Positions 5,191 through 5,194 of a stretch of DNA of 5,194 nt are shown here, piece by piece. The DNA is from Catenibacillus sp964565805 (GTDB taxonomy: Bacteria > Bacillota > Clostridia > Lachnospirales > Lachnospiraceae). Position 1 is the stretch's first letter, and each line of letters opens with the position of its first letter. Below the pieces are notes generated by a model, which saw only the letters and a program-made list of their open reading frames with translations, searched no databases and was not told where the DNA came from. The translations under genes and the position numbers were made by a program. The stretch is from positions 1 through 5,194 of the forward strand of contig CAZMGH010000074.1 in the NCBI GenBank assembly GCA_964565805.1. The letters are read 5' to 3'.

Positions 5191-5194
5191 GCCA

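Noticed and set aside
1..5194. CRISPR arrays, tRNA or rRNA genes, and defence or toxin-antitoxin systems
   Set aside because: No regularly spaced repeats, cloverleaf-like sequences or recognisable protein motifs of such systems were seen on either strand.

Overview
The window looks like a low-to-mid GC Firmicute, most likely a gut-type Clostridia (Lachnospiraceae-like). The evidence is strong AGGAGG/GGAGG-type ribosome binding sites, a Gram-positive lipoprotein with a Gly/Ser linker, AT-rich spacers, and a sugar ABC transporter without its own ATPase gene. The genus is an inference and cannot be fixed from this sequence.

Positions 38-4179 hold one block of four genes, all on the minus strand. 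In transcription order they are a sugar-binding lipoprotein (4179-2914), a MalF/UgpA-type permease (2843-1944), a MalG/UgpE-type permease (1928-1098) and an AraC-family regulator (928-38, TTG start). This is a CUT1-type carbohydrate importer with a probable local activator whose architecture resembles MsmR/RafR. The ATPase and any sugar-cleaving enzyme lie elsewhere. A perfect 12-bp stem-loop separates the binding protein from the permeases and could favour more binding protein than permease. A 16-18 bp inverted repeat with a 74-nt loop lies between the second permease and the regulator and overlaps the regulator's best promoter candidate.

Positions 4180-4850 hold no convincing gene. The lower part (about 4200-4540) is very AT-rich and is the control region of the transporter. 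It has a consensus -10 box, a pair of near-identical 13-mers exactly 42 bp apart with a third inverted copy nearby, a short dyad, and a cre-like sequence further upstream. A clear plus-strand intrinsic terminator at 4545-4586 has no plus-strand gene in front of it, which raises the possibility of a small plus-strand RNA.

Positions 4587-5194 differ in character. They contain ambiguous short open frames, an 11-bp-period tandem repeat and one plus-strand small ORF (4851-5180) of unrecognised family, followed by a ribosome binding site for a gene starting just outside the window. This may be the edge of an accessory or mobile segment, but no integrase, relaxase or attachment site is visible. The gene content is a known type of system; the less ordinary material is in the spacers.
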